A DNA stretch of 64,000 nt from Voacanga thouarsii (Eukaryota > Streptophyta > Magnoliopsida > Gentianales > Apocynaceae), in NCBI GenBank assembly GCA_026120185.1, contig JANUWF010002362.1, positions 3,127,001-3,191,000 of the forward strand, read 5' to 3'. The notes beneath the pieces are model-generated. The model was not told the origin of the DNA and ran no database searches. It saw only the letters and a list, made by a program, of their open reading frames with translations. The position numbers were made by a program, and so were the translations under genes. The stretch's first letter is position 1; every line of letters begins with the position of its first letter. Shown here piece after piece: positions 22,649 to 35,078 of the stretch.

Positions 22649-24457
22649 TGTTATAGAAGAATCACGACATTCAAAATAGGGTTATTTAAATGCAGTCGCC
22701 ATGCACCTAATAAAAAGAAATTTGTAAACCATTCTCCCTAAAATATAGCATAGTATAGCAGTGAGTAGGGTGTCGAACCCACAAGGAATTCAAGAGAAGT
22801 ATACTTTTATATTTACTCCTTATCTTAACCTTATAAACAACTCTTGAACAACTAACTTGAATAAATGCTAATAATGAGTAAATGGTGGAAAATAAATAGG
22901 AAACTAACTAATGTAAAACATAAACAATTAAAAAATAAATAAGAAATAGGAAAACAAATCCAAGCTAATTAAGGAACTAACTTGTTTTAGGAACATGTTT
23001 TAAAAGCAAATTATGAAACCTATCATAGACGAGATTATCTTGAGTAATTAGCTTTAGGGACTTATCTTAGCGACTTAAATTCCCTATCCTTGCCAAATTG
23101 GATTAACTCTTAGTTAGCCGATAAGTCAAAATCCCTAACATTACTCTCAATCTACTCCAATTTGATTAACATTTTCTTAAAGACATTAATACTGCAATTA
23201 ATCAATTGTCATAGACTAATAGCAAGATTGATAAGCACATAAAGGCATCACCACTATCAAATTATATAGCCAGTTAGCCTAAAAAATATGCAATTGATCG
23301 TTACACAATCCTGTATAACTAGTTAAGCAAGTTAGCCTCGAAACTTAACTAGAAATAAATACTACTTAGAAATCAATCAAAAGGTTAATTAACTTATCTT
23401 CTCAACAATGCAAGTTAGGTATGTTGATCATGCATAAGAAACTCAATGCAACTTCCATGGAAAGAAAACAACCAAGTGATCAACTATTTTAGCGATTCAA
23501 TTATGTCATCTCACCTATGTTGGCCAAACACAAGAGAAATTAACACAATTGATAAGAGAAGAATTCTGAAATTTTATAAATACTCAAAAACAATCATATG
23601 ATCAAAGATATAATCCTTAATTCAATAATCTCAAAGTTTCAAAATCAATACTCAAATCATAACCTAAAACAAGATAGAATCTAAATTGTTTGAAGACAAA
23701 AGAGATTAAAGAAACAAATGATTTGGAAACAATGAAGAATAAGAGAAAGTTTGAAAGATAACACTTAGGAAGCCCACAATCTCTAGTCTCCTTGCCTTCT
23801 CCTCATTCTTGAAGCCTTCTTTAAAGCTTTGGAGAAGTATATATGTTGTCTATTGAAGTATAGATGTCCTTTACTTTTATATAAGCCTTCTAAACTGTCC
23901 TTGGTTGGATTTGGAAAGTTTAAACCACCACTAGATCAATTTAGGAAGTTCTGAAGCTCTTCAAAAGGTTTGCATGGCATGAATGCAAGGTCATGCATCG
24001 TGGCCGTACATGAAAAGGTGCCAAACTCTCTGCGTAGGTGGCATGGTCATGATGTACGACCCTACTATGCACGACTGTGAATATGGAAGGGCTTCAATTT
24101 TTTTTGATTCTGCAAACTTCTGGGAGCAAATGTAGTTCCTCTGTTATGCACACCTAGATGCACACTCGTGCATTAAGTCGTGCATATGTGCACACCCGTG
24201 CATCAAGTACATCAAGCTATGCATGTTCTGCACACTTTCAAACAACCCAAATTGCTTCCAACTCTTTCCAAATCATTAGGAACTCATCTTTAACTCAAAA
24301 TTTATCATTATAAGCCCTTGTTTTACTCATTTTTCACTAACATAACCTAAAAACATTTAAACACACAAAATAAGTAGATACTATCAAAAATCATACAAAA
24401 GATCATGCAAAAACTAAGTAAAAAGGCTATCAAAGTGTGAAATTTTTACACCTAACA
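22649..24457 (-). repeat. TatT1 5' LTR (about 1.8 kb)
   Basis: The ends fit TG...CA. Around 23976-24235 there are many short words built on TGCA/CGTGCAT/GTACATG in both orientations. No coding sequence is recognised. The right boundary is inferred from the TGTTAGGTGTAAAAATTT-like start on the sense strand. Confidence 0.65.
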
Positions 24458-25983
24458 CATTCACTCACGAAAAATGGTATATTATTTCTTTTCTTAATCT
24501 CAAAAGCTAAAAGAAATTGCAGTAATAAACATTTTCAGCTTTATCACCATTTAGTGTTTTTTTATAACTTTTGCTACACAACTCTAAATGAAGTCAAACT
24601 AGTTCCAAAATAATTCTAAGGCATTTTTCTATAGATTCCAATTTATGGAATATCAATGTATTTCCTTATTATTTTTAGTTTTTGCTGCAAAGTTCCAGTT
24701 TATACCGTTGAGCAAAAATAAGGCATTTCATGGTATAACTTTCACTTAAGCTTTCCTATGAATTCTTCAGCATAACCAAATATAGCTAAGCCTTCTAAAA
24801 CCTTTTTAGCATCCCACCAATAGTGTTTCAGCTTGTTTTCAAGCCTAGCACCCTTCCAACCATCCAACATAGCCGTTATATTAAAGTTTCCAAAACAGAA
24901 TTTTATTTATTTTTTAAATGGCAGATTTAAGTATTCTAGATGCCATGATGTTCTTAACTACAAAAAATCTATAAATCTTATTTCAAATATTTACTAACAT
25001 TTCCTAACATGTGCAGGTTCATTCTTACCACTTTTCAGCCATCTCAATCCAAGGAATGTTCACAAACTACCAAATAATTATGTACTTCATCTTTTTCTAT
25101 CAAAAGGGTAGCTTTCTAGCTTTTCTTTTTCCATGAACTCTTCATTACCTTACTTAATCTGATTTCCAGTATTTAATCACTTCAAAGACCATCATGTAAG
25201 CAAAAAAATATATCAAACACCTTCCTAGAACAATCCTATTATTATTCTCCCTTAAACAAAAATTTTTCTTTGCAATAACTTCATTAAATCATGTATTTTT
25301 ATCAACAAACTCATGTTAAATAACTTCTATATTAATCAAGAAATAATTCTAACTCTTCAAAATGAAATCTTGCTTATGCGAAGGTGTGAAATAAGCTAGC
25401 AAGAAGTCTTCTTTCTCCTCCCCTTTCTTCCCTCTCTTGGTTTCTTCCTTTCTTCTTTATTTCTCTCTTTTTCCTTTTTTCTCTTGTTCGTTCTTTCTTC
25501 CTCCTTTTTCTTTCTTTCCTTTCAGTTTCCTCTCAACTAGTTTCCTTCCTTTCCTTTTCTTCTTCTCTTCTTTATTATATATTGTTTTCCTTCATCTTAA
25601 TAAAGCTAGTACATCTTAGAATTCCTTAAAAGATGATATGACATTTCTAGATCACTTTAGAAGCTAATATGAGCTTATAGAAACTAGTGGAAGCTAGTAG
25701 GAAATATGAGAAGTTTATAGAACTTACAAGAATTCCATTAGTCTTGCATGGTCACGGGTCAAAGTTTGGTCAAATGTGGTTTATGCATGGTCAAAATTAT
25801 CAACTAAAGTGTGCCACTTATTTAACCATTTGTGGGCCTTACAGGCCATCTTATATCTTTCTTCCTTCACCTAATTTTCTTTATATATAATACTAATAAT
25901 AATACTTTTTCCTACATAGATTATTATATCATATATTATTAATATTATGGTATCTAAATTCTCATCTAAGGTGGGATGTTACA
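24458..25983 (-). repeat. Gyp2: Gypsy LTR, terminal part
   Basis: It ends AAGGTGGGATGTTACA at 25983, which is TGTAACATCCCACCTT on the sense strand. This is nearly the same as the Gyp3 LTR start at 57002. The pyrimidine-rich run (25400-25610) and the region rich in short words containing GGTCAAA (25740-25800) have counterparts in the Gyp3 LTR. No polypurine tract follows at 25984, so this may be a solo LTR; its other end lies beyond TatT1 and CopA1, outside the window. Confidence 0.65.
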
Positions 25984-26286
25984 ATGTCAGACTGGAAAGA
26001 CTGTATCTTAGCCTATGTAACTCTCTAGAAGTTGATTTTTATTGTGTTTATTCAACTCTGTTCATCCCTCGTTCAAACATAGTCTATTAAAACACCTAGG
26101 ATACGGCCATGTATTTCTTAGACTACTAAAATGAGTAATTTTTAGACCTTTTGTGTGCTAAAAGTCTTCTAAAAGAGTTATATAAGCTTCATATTCATCC
26201 ATTTAATCCCTAAATCAAATATGAACAAAACGAAGCCCCAAATTATGTAAGAAGCTTAGAAAATCAATTAAAAAATACCTTCAATT

Positions 26287-26328
<42 letters not shown>

Positions 26329-27299
26329 GCACATATTACTTACCTTCTATCTTTCTTAGATAAGAAAGATGATGGTTTTATTGGAGAAAAAGAAAGAACA
26401 TATTTACTTGCTCTTATGCGGCTGGAAGAACATATATACTTGCTTTTATGAGGCTAACATCCACAAGTTTAGTTGAAGTAAAGTAATCTTGAATGGAAGA
26501 AAATTCACTATATCACGAATTATATATATTTAAATTTATTGATAATTGAAATTGTGAATTATAGACTAACTTCTATTACTAAAGAATGGCAAAATGTTTC
26601 TCCATATTATATGGATAATGGCTTCAACATGAAAAATACACAAATCGAACAACTATAAATATTTTTAAATTATTAACTAATAAATTTTAGGTCTAAAGGT
26701 TAATTTGAAGTGATTAAGCATTGGATTCAGTATTAAGATGATTCCAAAGAAAGGGTGTTCTAAATAAATCATAAGATATTAGTCAATGATATGTGAATTT
26801 AAATTAAAAAGGTCGAGATTTGATCTTTCCAAAAAAATATCATACATTTAAGTTGTAACTTTAACACTGTAAGTTTACTAAAATGCCTTGCCTTCAATTT
26901 TTTCTATTCCTTATAGCAATTGATGCATCAAACAGGGTAGGAATACTTTGATCATTCCTGAAGAAAATTTTCACATCAATTTCGATTTTTACTTTTACCA
27001 ATCAATCAAAATTACCTTTGAAATACTTCACTCCAAAGACTCTTCCTTCAACTTACCTATTCTTTCCATTTCTTGCAGTATCAATATCAAGATCTTTGTA
27101 ACAGAGAAATGCCTACCTAGGATTTTCTCACAAAAAAGGTGTCATGGCATTGTACAAGTCCCTTGTTTGTACAATATATTTCTTGTCTAGTATAGGATCA
27201 ACAAGTACCTAAGCCACATATTAATTTTGTAAATGACTCTAGCATGGTGAGAAATTTTGATATGATCTTGGGGTTGTTTTCTCAATGAATTTCGTGGCT
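25984..27299. other. AT-rich stretch with no recognised gene
   Basis: I see no coding sequence that I can support on either strand. It includes a (TA)n run at about 26294-26323 and scattered short open frames such as 26948-27190, which match nothing I know. It may be the oldest host sequence in the window or a decayed element. Confidence 0.5.
26294..26323. repeat. (TA)n microsatellite
   Basis: An uninterrupted TA dinucleotide run of about 30 bases. Confidence 0.95.
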
Positions 27300-28276
27300 A
27301 AATTTAGGGCAAAATGGAAGACCCATCAAAGAGCTCAAAACAATGGTTTTTGTGAAGAAACAAGGTACCCAAATCAAATAATAGGACCCTAAGCCAAAAT
27401 AAAAAACTTTGAACTCTAGAAATAAGAATCAAGTCTACTAATGCATACCCAAGAACCCTTAACCCAATTAGGAGTCAAGAACAATTGATGTAGATGAACA
27501 AGACAACCAAAAATAACCTCTACTCTAGACCCTTAGCTTAGCAAGAAACTAAGATTCTATTTTGATAGCTTAGCTTGATCTATCCTTATGAGTTTATAGA
27601 CTCAAATCAAATGTAAGGAATGAAATCCTAAGATTAGCATTGGCCTTTATGGAAGAACCCTCAAAGAACTCTCTCAAGAGTGTCTTTTGATCTCGATAAT
27701 AATATCTAAGTTACATTTGAAATATTATAATGCTATATATATAGGCATTTAAACCTAACTAAGGTGAAATGAAATCTCAGCCATTCAAACCTTTAAAATG
27801 CCCAAAATATCCCTATTACATAATAAAAGTCGTGAAAATTTAATTTGGAACAAAATAGAACAAAAGGGAAAAAATTGAGTAAAAATCGAGTGTTGCCCGA
27901 AGTGGGCTGATGCAGGCCGTGAAGCCTCATCCGACGCTGGCTTAGATATGGAGATATCTGTTGAACCGACATCAAGCTGAGGCGGTACCGGTTCGGCTTG
28001 CTGGTTCAGGATTGTTTTCCAACAATCGGTCCTTTCTTGTCCACGAGCTTATCTTGTGGTCCTTTGACATTCTATACAAATTGTTGAGCAATTACCACTT
28101 TCTTTGGCACCCATCTCTTACCACTTTTTATGTTCATTGGCTTGTTAGTTGGTTTTGCTTGAATTCCCCTTTGGAAGCCTCTGTGCCTTGGATTCTTCTA
28201 AGGTGCCATGAAATGTGGCTTTTAGCCCCATCCCCTTTCTTTTGCTTTCGCATAATGCTTGGATGGATTCGTATCA
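27300..28276 (-). repeat. Gyp1 3' LTR (inner end certain, outer end approximate)
   Basis: The inner boundary follows the polypurine-like GCCCAAAGAAGGGAGAAA on the minus strand, and the LTR starts TGATACGAATCC at 28276. A minus-strand TATA-like box (CCTATATATATAG) lies at about 27736-27748. The GC-rich stretch at 27895-28010 resembles the blocks in the other Gypsy LTRs. I could not place the outer end; 27300 is a guess. Confidence 0.5.
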
Positions 28277-29938
28277 TTTCTCCCTTCTTTGGGCAAATTC
28301 ATCTTCAAATGAGCATGTACATAAGATTTCAAACAAGAATTCTTTTGTGAAGATAAACATACAAGCAAATTCATTTTTTTCCTCCCCATCATTCTTCTTC
28401 CTTGTAGCTTCTCCCTCTTTGTTGTCATTCTTTAAGCACAAAAGGGCCACTCTCATTTTATCTCCATCTCCATCTTTTCTCCTTTTTTCACTCTCCTTCT
28501 TTGCTCCCTCTTGTTTTGGGGTCTTCTTTTGCACTATTTCTTTTCCCTCACCATTTTCTTTCTTTGGATAGTCTCCTACCACACCCTTCTTTTTCTCATT
28601 ATCCCTTATTTTTTCTTGCACTTCTCTCACCTCACTTGGGGGTAGGGGTAGAAGAGTATATAGCTTGCTTCTCTTGATAACCAGGTAGGAATTCCTCCTT
28701 CCATCATGAAACACACTCCTATCAAATTGCTATGGCCTTCCCAAAATTAAGTGGCTAGCTTGTATAAGGACTATGTGACAATCAATTCCATCTTGATACT
28801 TCCCCATTTCAATTGTCAACAACACTTGTTTGTTCACCCTCAACTTCCCACTATCATGGAACCATTGTAATCTATAGGGATTTGGGTGTTTCATCACATA
28901 TAAACCTAATTCTTCCAGAAGACTAGCACTCATAACATTAGTAAAGCTCCCTCCATCAATTATAGCAATGCATGACTTTTGGTTGATAAGGCAATGGGAG
29001 TAGAAAATATTATTTCTTTGTAGGCTCTTATTTACTTCATCATCACAAACATCTTCTACAACGCAAGTTCTCATTTCCTTAATTGCAATGCCGACTAAGG
29101 AGTAAAGGGGTGGCACAACAATTCCTTCATTACTAGAATTTTCATCACCATTGTGCCTCTCATTTCATTTCTCATATCCACAATCTTCCTCTCCACTAGC
29201 TATCTCTCCTTGGGTATTGCTAAACATCAATTTTTTGGTTGGACACTCATATGAAGTGTGACCATAGCCTAAGAATTTGAAGCATTTTATGTCCCTAGTT
29301 CTTGGAGGTCCTTCAATACCTTTCCCTTTTTCCTTGGCCCATTCTTCTCTAGGCTTATAAGGTTCTCTTAGTGGTCTTGGAGGTTTTTGTTGCTCTTTTC
29401 TCTCTTTAGGTTGGTTGTTGAAAATAGAATTGGTATAGATAGTTTCTTTGGAATGTGACTTTCTTTTGAGTTATCCCTCAATTTTAAAGGTCATATGCAC
29501 CATCTCATCTAAAGTCTCATATGAATATAATTCAACCACATTTGCTATGTCCCTATTCAACCCACTCAAAAATCTTGCTTTTGTAGCCCTCACATCCTCA
29601 ACAATATTAGCCCTCATCAAGGTCACGTCCAACTTCTTATGAATTTTTGTCAAGCACATGCAATTTTTGGTAAAGCTCATTATAGTAGTGTAGGAGTACA
29701 AACCTTCATCTCATTAAGTTTCTCAACAACTCACAAGTGGCAATTGGTTAATCCCCCATTGTCCTTCATTGGGATGCTACTTAGTCCCACCACACTAAAG
29801 CATACTCAAGGATATTTGAAATGGCCAATTGAATCTTAGTTCGCTCACTATATTCATGGCACTCAAACAAAATTTCCATCCTCCTTCCCCATTCAAAATA
29901 AGCCTCCAGGTCACTTTTACCTTGGAAAGTGGTACCTT
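28277..29938 (-). pseudogene. Gyp1 gag-protease remnant with polyprotein tail but no reverse transcriptase or integrase
   Basis: Reading on the minus strand: gag core (29781-29938: GKSDLEAYFEWGRRM and YALVWW), gag continuation (29471-29701: ARFLSGLNRDIANVVELYSY, typical of plant Ty3/Gypsy retrotransposon gag), and a zinc knuckle near 29250-29290 with CFKFLGYGHTSYEC, where the second Cys has become Phe. Then comes a protease (28730-29116: IIDGGSFTNVMSASLLEELG, then LILGRP). A Lys/Glu-rich stretch follows (28274-28714). Only about 440 bases separate protease from a tail like LPKEGRNDTNP that abuts the polypurine tract, so reverse transcriptase, RNase H and integrase are absent. CopA2 interrupts gag; the N-terminal part resumes at 59490. 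Confidence 0.8.
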
Positions 29939-31781
29939 TGTTAGAAAGTATGCCCTTAAAGACTGTGTATTTTGTGAAAATATATTGTAACAAAATACTT
30001 ATTCATTCAATTTAGTTTATTTCTTATATTAATGCACATTTAAAAGTCCAAGTATGACAAAGTAATGGTCTATGTGTTAGGTCGTTCTTCACAATAAGGT
30101 ATGGACCATGAGTACGTGTCATACAAGTAAAATTGAGTTCTTACTCATTTGATGTAACTAGGTATTTCATCAAGGTAAGACTATTATGCCATGATTTCCA
30201 ATGAGGAATGGTTTAAATTCAATCAGTAGGCAGTTCACTCAAATGGTTTACCTTAAATCAGTGGGTAATTCACTCATATCATTAGCATAAGTATATTTTG
30301 AATACGTAGAACTGGACATATAGTAGTGGTCTCTCTTAAAGTACTATAATTATAGAGACCGGACTATTACTTCTATACTATGGATGGAAACCTTCATACT
30401 TGACTATGAGTTGGTGGTCTAGCGAAGCTAATGTTTTATACGTTGATGAATGCTGGGTGAGATTTCGTTTATGAGATCAATATCCTTGTACATTAGGTGT
30501 ATTACTCTAGTTAGATAAGACAGACTTAGGTAGCAGAGTTTATATACTTTACTTAGTGTGGTTAAATCACCCCCTTGTGATTGTCTAGGATTATCTAACG
30601 ATCCAAGGCCTTGGGAACGTGACTCTAGAATGTGTACTTTTGGGTAGTTTCTAATGATAAGCAAGTATATTCAAGTAAGTCATGGATTATCGAACTAGAA
30701 GTCTAAGGATGACAAATGTCTTTGAGATGGATGTTAATACATTTATCATGTCTCATTGATGGGTGTTACATAGTGGGGTATTTATGTTATTTCACCTGTA
30801 GGTCGGAGATATTGCTTTAACAATATTGTTTTTGGAGTCAATATTTCCATATAGCGATAAAAGAAAATATTTAAAATGATAAAATACAGCTATTTAGTGG
30901 TAAGGGTATTTTGGTCATTTTAGTAGCCATGAATAATATGTTTTTTGGTCCCCGGAGTAGCTCAAGTTACCTTGGTGTTGTTTATACACAATCTGGGCTT
31001 AATAGATAATTATTTGGAAGAGAAATAAAATTTATTCTAAGAGTCCAATTAGAATTGATTAATTAGTCTTAGGTTTTAATGAGACACAAAAAAGATAATT
31101 AATTAATTAAGAGCATTAGACTGAAATAAATTAATTGGGCTAATATATGTTAACATGTATTAGGAGTCCAATTAGAATTAATTAATTAGTCTTGAGTATT
31201 TAATGAGGCCCATAAAAGATAATTAATTAATTAAGAGGATTATGCCAGTCTTAGATTGGTTTTTGAGCACAGCACCTAGCCCATTAGGGCTTTATGTGTT
31301 TTGAACATTAGGGCTTGAGAAAGCCCTAGGCTGGTCGAATATAGGGAGAAGAAGAGAAGAAAAAAAAAATGACGACGTTCTTTTGAGTTCTCTTCTCTCT
31401 AGTGTGTATCGTCACCTTTCATTCCTCTCTGTTTTTTTTCCCTCTCTCTTCCCTCTCTATAGTAGAGTATGTTTTGATTATCCAAAAGGAGATCTCACCA
31501 AGCTAACACTAAGAGCAAGGTAGAGTCGCACTCTGACCGACGAAGAGAGGTACCTTGGAAACGCTTGATGCGTAGGAGTAGAAGATTGGTGGAAGTTCCA
31601 GTTGAACAACAGGTGCCTCCTTCTTGCCTTCCAACTTAAGAAAAAGTTCTGGTGCAACCCGTCCCTACGTTGGTTAATTCACAACCAATAAATAAAAGTA
31701 AGTACTCTCTTCTAGATGTGGCTTAGAAAACTGAAAATTTTTTTGCTGCGTTTTCTTTGATAGTATTTTGCAATTCCTTCA
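29939..31781 (+). repeat. CopA2 5' LTR (1843 bp)
   Basis: It starts TGTTAGAAAGTATGCC and ends AATTCCTTCA, followed by the primer site. It is similar to the CopA1 LTRs on the opposite strand. This is the only uninterrupted plus-strand copy of the LTR. Confidence 0.93.
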
Positions 31782-31783
31782 AG

Positions 31784-31799
31784 TGGTATCAAAGCCACG
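31784..31799 (+). other. CopA2 primer binding site
   Basis: TGGTATCAAAGCCACG is complementary to initiator tRNA-Met with one difference (AAA for AGA) from the CopA1 site. Confidence 0.9.
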
Positions 31800-32830
31800 A
31801 TTTTCATCTAGGATCATGTACTAGGGTTAAAACTGGAAAAAGGTGTTCCTTTACTATTAAAAATGAATCTTTTGTGATTTCATGTGATCCCTCATACATT
31901 AGTTTTTAAAGTTCATGTATGCCTCGCGATTAGAGGTATAGGATCATGCTTTGTAATGATTTTCTCATTGTTTTTTTGGTTTTAAGTAGAGGCATAGGCA
32001 CTTGTAAAGGCTTGTTTTTTATGCCTGGTTTAGCATTTTGTTTTATTCTTTTAACTTGTAAATCTTAGGGACTGAAGAATGTGATTGCTTGAATTTTTTG
32101 GAGAACCAGTTTGGTCTAAGCATCCAACGGTCCATGCGCCAGGTCCACTATGTTTAGAGGCAGTTGTGCGCAAATTGTTTAAGAAAAGGAGAGCACTGCT
32201 GAAGTTCTGTACCTCAATTTTTTCCTTGATATAATCATGTTTTGAAACCATTGTATAAGGTTAATTTTTTGCAATAGTTTTATTTATCTATGGATGAATA
32301 ATTTGCATGCAAATGAATAGTAAAGGATGAAACTACCTTAGGTTTAAACATGATCATTAATTTTTAATTCATGATAGTTATTTCGTTGTTAGGTCACTTA
32401 GAAATAAATGAATAGTTTGAGCATGAAAAAACTATTTTTGTTATCATGCTTATTTTGTTTTTGTGATCAAATGCACGAGTTCTTGTGAGACCAAAGTCTC
32501 ACTAGATAGAACGATTTTTAGAGAAAATGTTTAAATCTAAGAAACTTCAAAAATAAAAGAGTTCATGGTTTATTCTCTTCAAGGGTATAATCCTTGACAT
32601 AGAGAATAATATTAAACTTAAGGTTATTTATTAAAAGTTTTACTTGGCTATTAACTTTGAATAATAAAATAAATTCATAGTTTATTCTCTTAAAGGATTT
32701 AATCCTTGACATAATGAATAAGATTGAATTTTAGATATTTATTAAAGTTAATGAAACTATAATATTATAGAAAACAATTTTGGGCTTAAAACTATATTTT
32801 CAATAAAAGATTAAGTAGAGAAGGGTTCCA
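31800..32830 (+). other. CopA2 leader, first part
   Basis: Non-coding, matching 12286-13450 and 20287-20477 of CopA1 on the opposite strand. It contains a shortened form of the GC-rich palindromic block at about 32130-32185 (ATGCGCCAGGTCC and GTGCGCAAATT). Otherwise AT-rich. Confidence 0.8.
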
Positions 32831-32835
32831 ATAAC

Positions 32836-34621
32836 TGTTAGTGTTATGCCCTAGAGATAATCACTTGTATGTTGTATATGCCACATTTTATTTTAATAAA
32901 AGGCATTATCTGTCTTATAGTTTCTTTTGTTTACTTTTATGTAATATAACTATTAGATAAAGTCCCTAGTACAACACCGTGTTAAGAAAATCATGATATG
33001 AGATTCCTATTCCACTGTATAGTGTTAGGACTTAAATAGTCACTAGTCGTAGTATTAATGAGACAAGACATCATTAATGCGTTAAGACTAGCATGTGTTA
33101 AACTTCTTAATTTGATCAAGCGGTAGTTCTCATATCCATGAGTATTGAGATACTCAAAGTTAACACATGGATGCTTGTTAATGGAACAAGTTCATTGGAT
33201 GACCTAGCTATGAGATAATCACATGGATAACTATTTAATGTCAGTGATATAATCTCAATATAACAAACGCGCAAGTGTTCTTAGACTTGAGATCTCCAAA
33301 GTACTTTGTTTGCTGAGCATTGTGCTTTGATTCCAATCTCTGGAGCCAGATCGAGGGCTGCCTATGGGATTTATATCGAGTACATTGTGAGGTAAACGAA
33401 AGTAGTTGAGAGGGTCAATAAAGGATTCACCACTCCTAATAGTAGGGGCGAATATCTCACGGCCACTTGTAGGAATTACTACTCGAGAAGTCTTTGGCCA
33501 AGGCGACTGTGTATTGGAAACAATTCCAATTGATACACATCTAAAGTAGTGGATTTTTGGTACAAGTACTATTATATTCGGGCCTGAATTAATATATATT
33601 CTTGAAGGAGTTGGAACTAATTCCATACTCTAAACCGAATGAGATATTGTATGGGAAAAGGAGTTAATTGTACTGTAGTTTGTTATTGAAGGGTTCATGT
33701 CAAGCCACTTGACTTCCTGGACTCTTGGGTGGTCATAATGTGTTGCTAGATGCCGCTCATGATCTGGGAATATGGGGTTTATTAATTGATGAATTAATAA
33801 ACCGATCCTGATTAGAATTGATATGATTAATTCTAATTAATTATGGATTATTAATCTCTAAGAAGTTTGGATTGGTTCATATTCGCTACCAATTAACTGG
33901 AAAACCTAATAGGTCATACATAATAGAGGATTTTATACTCAAGATGTTATTTGATAACATAATGGGGTTAATAGCGAGATAGAGAAGTTGTTGTAGCCAA
34001 ATTTTAATTAGTCATAATTTATAGTCCAAATTGCAATGGTGAGAACTTGATGTTTTCAATTACAATTAGGAAATTCAACTGTTTTAGAATTCTCAGATGG
34101 AGTATTTTCAACAGGATTTTTTTGTGATATATAGGATATATGCACGATTCCTACTTGCTAGAGGATTAACGGAAAGAACTCCAAAACCTTAGAGGACTCA
34201 CGATTCTCTTCTTCTCTCTCCCTTGTTTTCTGAAATCAAGAAGAACCTTAGCCGCTATTGTTGTTTCTGCTAGCACAAAAATCTTAGTGCTTGAGTGTGA
34301 TCCTCCGTGTTGTTTCTGCTAGCACAAAAATCTTGGTGCTTGAGTGTGATCCTCCGTATGGATTTCTGTTAGAGACAATCACACACTGTGGTTGTAGTGG
34401 TTGGACGTTCAACTCTCGTGGTGTTTGATTAAGAGGATTGCTGGATCGTGCCTCGATTTGAAGAAGAAAAAATTTTGTTTTTCACACGATCAAAGAAAGG
34501 TAAAAAGCTGTTACCTTGGTTCTCTTTATGTCTTGTTTTCCACAAATATGCGGATCCTGGGATGGTATCTCGTTTTTAATTTTCCGCTGCACCACATATG
34601 ATATGTATGAGATACCCAACA
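32836..34621 (+). repeat. CopC3: solo LTR (1786 bp)
   Basis: It starts TGTTAGTGTTATGCCC and ends GAGATACCCAACA, with ATAAC on both sides (32831-32835 and 34622-34626). It has no internal sequence. It is inserted in the CopA2 leader, about 240 bases from the equivalent of the CopC1 site in CopA1. It contains a local duplication near 34262-34355 (TGTTTCTGCTAGCACAAAAA twice) and the antisense open frame at 33255-33626. Confidence 0.92.
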
Positions 34622-34626
34622 ATAAC

Positions 34627-35078
34627 CCCTTGGCTTCCATCACAACTCTCACTAGAGATAGTGGATTTCCTCGTATCATTCTGATTATGACCCCTTATAG
34701 GATGGATTTCCACAAGTATCTAGAACTAATAGAAGAGTAAAATTAAAAGTCTAGAATATTTGCTAGGATCGACCAACCTACTTTGGAGGTTTTTAACACT
34801 AGATTGCCCGTAGATGGTGTGAATTAGTATCTATCCTATCGCTGGAACATTTTCTAGACCATTACCTATTTTAGGATGTTTTGATTCGTGATGGTTATAC
34901 ACTTAACTTAGAATGTTATTAATCTTCCTACGAAGCTCTGTTATCTTTTCTAAGAGCTAAACTATTTATATTATTGAAAATAGTTTTAAGAGTTTTCTAT
35001 TATTAAATAAATAATATAAAGAATGTGCATTTTATTTCTTGCAAACTAAATGAATGTTGTTTTCGCTATATTTAAAAA
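34627..35078 (+). other. CopA2 leader, second part
   Basis: Continues the leader in register with CopA1 (10373-10619 and 12286-12530 on the opposite strand) up to the gag start. No coding sequence. Confidence 0.8.

Larger units (their letters stand above)
22289..24457 (-). mobile_element. TatT1: Tat/Athila-like Gypsy element, leader and 5' LTR only
   Basis: A minus-strand primer site at 22625-22644 (TGGTGCCATTGCCGAGGAGC) lies next to an LTR at 22649-24457 that ends in CCTAACA (TGTTAGG on the sense strand). The leader at 22289-22624 runs into the right end of CopA1, so CopA1 inserted into this leader; the rest of TatT1 must lie left of the window. The LTR shares a GTCGAACCCACAAGG-like stretch with TatN1 but is otherwise different. 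The following CATTC (24458-24462) is the candidate target duplication. Confidence 0.7.

Noticed and set aside
25437..25619. Phe/Ser-rich open frame
   Set aside because: It is the translation of a pyrimidine run in the Gyp2 LTR, as is the frame at 28215-28571 in the Gyp1 region.
26683..26850. Second SINE-like element (GAAGTGATTAAGCATTGG and GGTCGAGATTTGATC words)
   Set aside because: The two box-like words are about 100 bases or more apart and the B-box match is poor, so a tRNA-derived origin is not supported.
26948..27190. 80-codon plus-strand open frame
   Set aside because: No recognisable motif, AT-rich composition, no neighbouring exon or element context on either strand.
27961..28350. 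129-codon plus-strand open frame in the Gyp1 3' region
   Set aside because: It lies antisense to the Gyp1 LTR and polyprotein tail and has no known motif.
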